Shown in pieces: positions 59,450 through 64,000 of a DNA stretch of 64,000 bases; the stretch's first letter is position 1; each line of letters opens with the position of its first letter. Below the pieces are notes generated by a model, which was not told where the DNA came from, ran no database searches, and saw nothing but the letters and a program-made list of their open reading frames with translations. The position numbers and the translations under genes are program-made. The DNA is from Breoghania sp037026715 (GTDB lineage: Bacteria; Pseudomonadota; Alphaproteobacteria; Rhizobiales; Stappiaceae): positions 1-64,000 of the forward strand of contig NZ_JBANCG010000002.1 of NCBI RefSeq assembly GCF_037026715.1, given 5' to 3'.

Positions 59450-60790
59450 TCACGCGGGCCCGAACGCCTCCCGCGCCCGGATGCGGCCTATGAAGCCGAG
59501 CGAGAGGCCGCGCACTCCGAGGAAGAGCTCCAGCGACAGCCACAGCCCGTGATTGCCGAAGGCGGGAAACAGAACCGCATAGGTCGCGAGATAGAGCGCA
59601 AGTGACACCAGCATCATGTTGCGCATGTCGCGTGACCACGTTGCGCCGATGAAGATGCCGTCCATCTCGAAGGCGAGTACGCCGAAAAGCGGGGTCAGCG
59701 CCGCCCACACCAGATAGACCGCCGCCACCTCGCGCACCGGTTCGCTCGTCGTCATGAAGGCGATGAGCCACGGCCCGCCGTACCAGAAGACGACAGCCGC
59801 CAGACCCGCCAGCGCAAAGCCCCACACCAGCGTCAGCCGCACGGCCCGGTCGAAGGCCGGCCGGTAGCGCGCGCCCAGCGCCCGCCCCACGATCTGTTCG
59901 GCAGCACTAGCAAAGCCGTCGAGGAAGTATCCGCCGACCAGGAAGAACTTCTCCAGGATGGCATTGGCCGCCAGCACCACGTCGCCCTGCGCCGCCCCGC
60001 GCGCCGTGAAGAAGCCGAAGGCGAAGATCAGCGTCAGCGAGCGGATCATGATGTCGCGATTGACGCTCAGCATCCGCGCGAAGCGCCGGGCGTTGAAGAT
60101 CCGCCGGAGCGAGGGCGGCCGTCGCCCGGCGAAGGCGCGCCAGATGATCAGGCAGCCCAGCAGCGTCGTGGAGGCTTCCGCGATGAGCGTCGACAGCGCC
60201 ACGCCGGCCACCCCCCAGCCGAGCCCCATCACGAAGAGGATCGACAGCACGATGTTGACGCCGTTGAGGAAGGTCTGGAGAAAGAGCCCCGTGCCCGCCC
60301 GCCCCAGTCCCAGCAGCCAGCCGAGCAGCGCGTAGTTGGCGAGCGCGAAGGGCGCGGAATGGATACGCCAGGTGAAATAGGTTCGGGTCGCCGCCTGCAC
60401 CTCGTCCGAGCCACCGAGCAAGGCGATGCCGATCTCGCGGATCGGCCATTGCAGCGCGATCATCGCAAGTCCCGCGGCGACGGCGACGATGAGCGCGCGC
60501 AACAGCACCGCGCGCACCTCTCGCTCCTCGCCCGATCCCGTCGCCTGGGCGGTCATGCCAGTCGTGCCGGAGCGCAGGAAGTTGAAGGTGGTGAAGCCGA
60601 GATCGAAGATGATGCCGCCGACCGCGATGCCGCCAACGAGCGCGGCCGAGCCGAGCTGCCCGATCACCGCCGTGTCCACCACGCCGAGGATCGGCGTCGA
60701 CAGATAGGCGAGCGTCATCGGGATCGCGAGCGCCAGAACGCTTCGGTTGGTCACGTCGAAGGGACGCGGATCGCGGGATGGTCGGGTCAC
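59450..60790 (-). CDS. MATE family efflux transporter (DinF-like)
   Basis: 446 residues, twelve membrane helices in two related halves (VLALAIPMTLAYLSTPILGV opens the first; IMIRSLTLIFAFGFFTARGA the second). DTAVIGQLG near residue 39 is characteristic. Exports organic cations or other compounds using Na+ or H+; the DinF subgroup is inferred from overall form. ATG at 60790 (MTRPSRDPRPFDVTNR). Confidence 0.9.
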   Translation of the reverse strand: MTRPSRDPRPFDVTNRSVLALAIPMTLAYLSTPILGVVDTAVIGQLGSAALVGGIAVGGIIFDLGFTTFNFLRSGTTGMTAQATGSGEEREVRAVLLRALIVAVAAGLAMIALQWPIREIGIALLGGSDEVQAATRTYFTWRIHSAPFALANYALLGWLLGLGRAGTGLFLQTFLNGVNIVLSILFVMGLGWGVAGVALSTLIAEASTTLLGCLIIWRAFAGRRPPSLRRIFNARRFARMLSVNRDIMIRSLTLIFAFGFFTARGAAQGDVVLAANAILEKFFLVGGYFLDGFASAAEQIVGRALGARYRPAFDRAVRLTLVWGFALAGLAAVVFWYGGPWLIAFMTTSEPVREVAAVYLVWAALTPLFGVLAFEMDGIFIGATWSRDMRNMMLVSLALYLATYAVLFPAFGNHGLWLSLELFLGVRGLSLGFIGRIRAREAFGPA

Positions 60791-60930
60791 GGAACGATCG
60801 CGGCAAGGCTTGAAGAGGATATGGCCGCGCGCGCGGCCGTGGGCATGCGATCATACCGATTTGCGAGGGAGAAACGAGCGCGAACTTCAGCCGCCGCCAG
60901 ACGCTCCCGCCCGCCTTGAAAAGGGGCGCG

Positions 60931-61209
60931 TCAGGGTTCGCCGCGGCCGATCTTCAAGAGCCGGCCGATCACCCACAGCGGCACGACGATGACGGCGCCC
61001 ATCAGGAAATAGCCCCCAAGCCGCCGGACGGCATCGAAGCCCATGTTCCAGATGCCCCTGACCACGTCCTCGATCCAGTAGACGAGGCCCATCAGGTCGA
61101 GATCGATCGCCGACAGGATGATGCCGACCACGAAGGAGATGACGATGAGGCGCAGGATCACATGGGCCGGCGAGCCGCCGAAGAACCGGTGAAGCGTATC
61201 GGGGCGCAT
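60931..61209 (-). CDS. Small membrane protein (DUF6460-like)
   Basis: 92 residues. Two membrane helices (about 18-37 and 67-84) around a conserved amphipathic middle, WIEDVVRGIWNMGFDAVRRL. The arrangement matches a small alphaproteobacterial family I recall as DUF6460; function unknown. ATG at 61209; the longer open frame upstream is GC-rich noise. Confidence 0.75.
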   Translation of the reverse strand: MRPDTLHRFFGGSPAHVILRLIVISFVVGIILSAIDLDLMGLVYWIEDVVRGIWNMGFDAVRRLGGYFLMGAVIVVPLWVIGRLLKIGRGEP

Positions 61210-61718
61210 GGGCGTGTTTCCGTTCGCGGTTGGTCGGGTCGTCGCAATGCCGCGCCTCTGCGAAGCCGCGGGCCTGAGCGAGATAATTGGGTTTTCCAGG
61301 CGCCTTGCGCAAGGGCGATCTCGCCGGACCGCAATGGCGGGCGGCGGGCAAGAGCGGGCTGTGCATAAACAGCTTGTGCGGAAAGAGCGGCGGGCAAGAG
61401 CGGGACGGCCGGGGCGCGGCGATGTGCGAAACCGGCGGTCGCGGCGCGCTGGGGCCCCGTTTGCGCAGGTCTCTGGGGCCGCAGCGTCACTGGCCCCGCA
61501 CTGGCCCTGCACTGGCCAAACCCGGGCCCGCGCACCGCACAAGGGCTCTCCTGGCGCTGCGTTTTGCGAAAAATAAAATTTTAATCAATCGGTTAACTCA
61601 TCCCCAACTGGCCGCCGACGGGGGCAATTGAATTGAGTTTTGGGGGCGTCTATAGCGGCTGAAAGGTGCTTCGGCGCAGTTGATTCTCAGCAAAATAGGC
61701 CAGGGCGGAAAGTAAGAA
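61210..61718. other. Non-coding gap with short direct repeats
   Basis: About 500 bp. GCGGCGGGCAAGAGCGGG occurs twice (61341-61358, 61387-61404), and an 11-bp unit CACTGGCCCNG is repeated three times at 61488-61520. The right end is AT-rich and may hold the promoter for the next gene. No gene recognised. Confidence 0.55.
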
Positions 61719-62177
61719 GTGGGCTATCCGTTAGAGCGCCTGAGGGCTGGCGCACACTTTTTCACAGGGGCACGGTATCAAGCAGGTGAAAAACCTGTGG
61801 ATGACTGGTGGGCGAAGTGTGAACATGACGGGTCGCGAGCGGGCACGGATGAGGGGGCGTATGACCGGCCTCTGTCCCCGCATGCCAGCCGCGCCGGTCT
61901 CGGCGGCTGGATCGGCGAGGCGGACGCGGATGCGAGCCGCCGGGCCCTCGCCGAGGTCGAACGGCGCCTCGAGCTTGTCGATCTTCTCCACCGCCGCAGC
62001 GCCGGCATGCTGGGTTTCGTCATCGCGACGATGGCGGCCTGCATCCTTGCCGTCCTCGTCTCCATCGGGCTCGGCTACGGCGCCGTCGTGGCGGTGCTCG
62101 CCTGCTGGCTGACCGCCAACCTGGTCTTCATCCTCGTCGCCGCGCGCTGCGTGCAGGACTTCCCGCTGCGACGGTAG
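61719..62177 (+). CDS. Hypothetical membrane protein
   Basis: 152 residues from a GTG at 61719 with GGAAAG upstream. The N-terminal half is polar; a helix of alternating charge (EADADASRRALAEVERRLEL) precedes two hydrophobic segments (about 96-115 and 119-139). No recognised domain. The coiled-coil-plus-two-helices plan is seen in many small inner-membrane proteins. The GTG and the unusual N terminus make the start uncertain; the hydrophobic part is convincing. Confidence 0.6.
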   Translation: MGYPLERLRAGAHFFTGARYQAGEKPVDDWWAKCEHDGSRAGTDEGAYDRPLSPHASRAGLGGWIGEADADASRRALAEVERRLELVDLLHRRSAGMLGFVIATMAACILAVLVSIGLGYGAVVAVLACWLTANLVFILVAARCVQDFPLRR

Positions 62178-62209
62178 GGCATGTGCTTCGAGAAGGCTCC
62201 TCGCTCGAG

Positions 62210-62249
62210 GCAGTCCATCCCTCGAGACCGCCCTCCCGGGCCTCCTCAG
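62210..62249. repeat. Repeat A remnant (left arm only)
   Basis: GCAGTCCATCCCTCGAGACC then CTCCCGGGCCTCCTCAG is a degraded left arm ending exactly at the CTCAG site where a nested element begins. No right arm is present. Confidence 0.6.
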
Positions 62250-62380
62250 AGCCCGGCTCGGAAATGGTATCGGGCCATCCGCTTTCGGCTATGCGCCTTC
62301 ATACCCCTCCGCCGTCATCACCCGGCTGCGTCCGGGCAATGACGGCGGAGGGGCATGAGGGGAAAGAACTCGCGGTGAAG
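62250..62380. mobile_element. Truncated MITE-like element
   Basis: Begins AGCCCGGCTCGGAAATGGTA, matching the left terminal repeat of the 48357 element, and includes a shortened repeat B (CCGTCATCACCCGGCTGCGT then CCGGGCAATGACGG) that has lost one hairpin half. The right terminus is missing. It fixes a third insertion at the same site of repeat A. Confidence 0.55.
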
Positions 62381-62481
62381 AGCCTGGCGCCGTTTCGCGC
62401 AGAAAGACCCGCGACCCAACCGACTTCCTCCAGACCATGAAACGCTTCAGTCGGGCGCGGACCTCGCCCGCATATGCGAAA

Positions 62482-62507
62482 CCGGCCGGAGCGTGAACCC
62501 CGGCCGG
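62482..62507 (-). terminator. Possible terminator for the FadB-like gene
   Basis: CCGGCCGG is repeated at 62482-62489 and 62500-62507 around AGCGTGAACC; since it is self-complementary, the two copies pair. Read on the minus strand it is followed only by GTTTCGC, so a weak terminator at best. Confidence 0.4.
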
Positions 62508-62534
62508 CCGCAGTCTCGGTCCTCGAAAAAGGCC

Positions 62535-64000
62535 TCAGGCGGCCTTCTTTTCTTCCTGGGCCTCGGGGGCGAAGCGGGCGTAGAACGTCTCGCCGTTCTT
62601 CGCCATTTCCCGCAAGAGCCTGTTCGGCTTGAAGCGCGGGCCCCATTTTTTCGTGAACTTCTTGCAAAGCTCCACGAAAGCCTCCGCCCCCATGCCGTCG
62701 ATGTAGGAGAGCGTGCCGCCGGAATAGGGCGCGAAGCCGAAGCCGAGGATGGAGCCGACATCCGCCTCGCGCACGTCGGTGAGCACCTTTTCCTCAAAGC
62801 ACCGCGCCGTCTCCAGCGCCTGGATGACCAGAAGCCGCTGCTTCAGCTCCGCCACGTCGAAGGCATCGGCCGATTTCGGCTTGCCGGCGACCTCGGGAAT
62901 GCCGGGCCACAGATGCTTCTTGCCGCCTTCGGGGTAGTCGTAGAAGCCCTTGGCGTTCTTGCGGCCGAAGCGTTCCCGCTTGATCACCATCTCTTCCAGG
63001 ATGTTGTCGAGCGGCCCGGCCACATACTTGTCGCCCATGTCCTTGCGGGTGGCGGCGACGATCTTCCAGGCGAGATCGAGCGCCACCTCGTCGGCGAGCG
63101 ACAGCGGCCCGACCGGCATGCCGGCCATGCGGCCGACATTCTCGATCATCGCCGCCGGCACCCCGTCGCCCAGCATCATCAGGCCTTCGCGGATATAGGT
63201 CATCACCACGCGCGAGGTGTAGAAGCCTCTGGAGTCGTTCACCACGATCGGCGTCTTCTTGATGGCGCGGATGTAGTCGAGCGCCATGGCGAGGGCCTTG
63301 TCGCCCGTCTTCTTGCCCATGATCACTTCCACCAGCATCATCTTGTCGACGGGCGAGAAGAAGTGGATGCCGATGAAGTTCTTCGGCCGCTTGGAGGCCT
63401 CGGCAAGCGAGGTGATCGGCAGGGTGGAGGTGTTCGAGGCATAGATCGCACGCGACTTGATCACCGCCTCGGTCGCTTCCGTCACGCCCTTCTTGATGTC
63501 GCGATCCTCGAACACCGCCTCGATGATCAGGTCGCACGGCTCAAGATCGGCATAGTCGGCGGTCGGCGTGATGCGGGCGAGAAGCTTTTCCTTGTCTTCC
63601 GGCGTCGCCTTGCCGCGCTTCACCGCCTTCGACATCAGGTCGTCGGAATGGGCCTTGCCCTTTTCGGCCGCCGTCCTGTCGCGGTCGAGCAGGATCACGT
63701 CGATGCCCGCCTTGGCTGTGACGTAGGCGATGCCCGCGCCCATGAAGCCGGCGCCCAGAATGCCGACGGTCTTGATCTTGTTCGGGCGCTGGCCCTCGGG
63801 ACGCCGCGCGCCCTTGTTCAGCTCCTGCATGGAGACGAACAGCGAGCGGATCATCGCCGCCGCCTCGGGCGTCTGCAGGACATGGGCGAAGTAGCGGCTT
63901 TCCACCGTCAGCGCCTGATCCATCGGCAGCTGCAGGCCCTCGTAGACAGATTGCAGGATGCCGCGCGCGCCGGGGTAGTTGTCGGCCGTCTCGCGCCGGT
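62535..64000 (-). CDS. 3-hydroxyacyl-CoA dehydrogenase / enoyl-CoA hydratase (FadB/FadJ-like), 5' end beyond window
   Basis: At least 487 residues are visible; the frame stays open to the window edge. The visible part begins in the crotonase-domain tail (NYPGARGILQSVYEGL), then the NAD-binding domain VGILGAGFMGAGIAYVTAKA, the HxFSPV motif in IGIHFFSPVDKMMLVEVI, VNDSRGFYTSRV, and a C-terminal dehydrogenase domain with DYPEGG and EADVGSILGFGFAPYSGGTL. This is the alpha subunit of a beta-oxidation complex. A thiolase partner (FadA) would be expected upstream, outside the window. Confidence 0.93.
   Translation of the reverse strand, partial: RRETADNYPGARGILQSVYEGLQLPMDQALTVESRYFAHVLQTPEAAAMIRSLFVSMQELNKGARRPEGQRPNKIKTVGILGAGFMGAGIAYVTAKAGIDVILLDRDRTAAEKGKAHSDDLMSKAVKRGKATPEDKEKLLARITPTADYADLEPCDLIIEAVFEDRDIKKGVTEATEAVIKSRAIYASNTSTLPITSLAEASKRPKNFIGIHFFSPVDKMMLVEVIMGKKTGDKALAMALDYIRAIKKTPIVVNDSRGFYTSRVVMTYIREGLMMLGDGVPAAMIENVGRMAGMPVGPLSLADEVALDLAWKIVAATRKDMGDKYVAGPLDNILEEMVIKRERFGRKNAKGFYDYPEGGKKHLWPGIPEVAGKPKSADAFDVAELKQRLLVIQALETARCFEEKVLTDVREADVGSILGFGFAPYSGGTLSYIDGMGAEAFVELCKKFTKKWGPRFKPNRLLREMAKNGETFYARFAPEAQEEKKAA

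Overview
This is a 64 kb stretch of a GC-rich chromosome from an alphaproteobacterium, most likely a Hyphomicrobiales (Rhizobiales) species, possibly marine and of the Stappia/Labrenzia type. That placement is inference. It rests on a GcrA cell-cycle regulator, a SAM-II riboswitch in front of metZ, a class I lysyl-tRNA synthetase, a DUF952-pyrD pair, a pst-phoU-phoB cluster with alphaproteobacterial permeases, and abundant palindromic intergenic repeats. No phage, transposase gene, CRISPR array, rRNA operon or toxin-antitoxin pair was seen. The coding content is almost entirely chromosomal housekeeping.

Layout. 1-10.9 kb: exonuclease VII small subunit with an HDAC-like deacetylase, a Sua5-type tRNA-modification enzyme, a divergent three-gene fatty-acid oxidation operon (acyl-CoA dehydrogenase, crotonase, SDR), a repeat island, a zinc-finger-less DnaJ, a small lipoprotein and pdxH. 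10.9-17.5 kb: metallo-beta-lactamase-fold protein, DUF1499 membrane protein, acyl-CoA synthetase, CorA and a LysR regulator. 17.5-27.5 kb: a phosphate island with polyphosphate kinase 2, PhoR, PstSCAB, PhoU and PhoB, with candidate PHO boxes upstream of pstS. 27.8-32 kb: gcrA, then argD-argF-hslO with overlapping ends. 32-37 kb: an RND efflux pump and its adaptor. 37-46 kb: alpha/beta hydrolase, sterol-desaturase-like enzyme, periplasmic binding protein, a large membrane glycosyltransferase whose 3' end overlaps tRNA-Gly(CCC), a bacterial voltage-gated sodium channel, a YihY/BrkB protein and dCTP deaminase. 46-52 kb: SAM-II riboswitch-metZ, lytic transglycosylase, CDP-alcohol phosphatidyltransferase, apaG, trkH and a TerB-like protein. 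52-64 kb: lysS, SGNH hydrolase, chemoreceptor, S24/LexA-like regulator, DUF952-pyrD, MATE transporter, small membrane proteins and the 3' part of a FadB/FadJ-like multifunctional enzyme that runs off the window.

The most distinctive feature is the intergenic repeat system. At least nine copies (and one remnant) of a palindromic element of about 133 bp (here called repeat A) lie mostly between convergent genes. Their apical stems differ between copies but stay paired, so structure appears to be conserved. Two full copies of a second element of about 218 bp, with terminal inverted repeats, sit inside repeat A at the same CTCAG/CTGAG site. Related or decayed copies are at 6.85 kb and 62.25 kb. 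This looks like a transposase-less (MITE-like) element that uses the palindromic repeat as a landing site. A third module (repeat B) forms the core of the nested element and also occurs alone.

Other points worth a second look: an S24-family regulator whose catalytic lysine position is Trp; a sodium channel with a NavAb-like selectivity filter; a PHO box followed by a Shine-Dalgarno and a 70-codon ORF ahead of pstS; a terminator-like hairpin immediately after a strong promoter ahead of argD; and overlapping alternative stems between the SAM-II aptamer and metZ.
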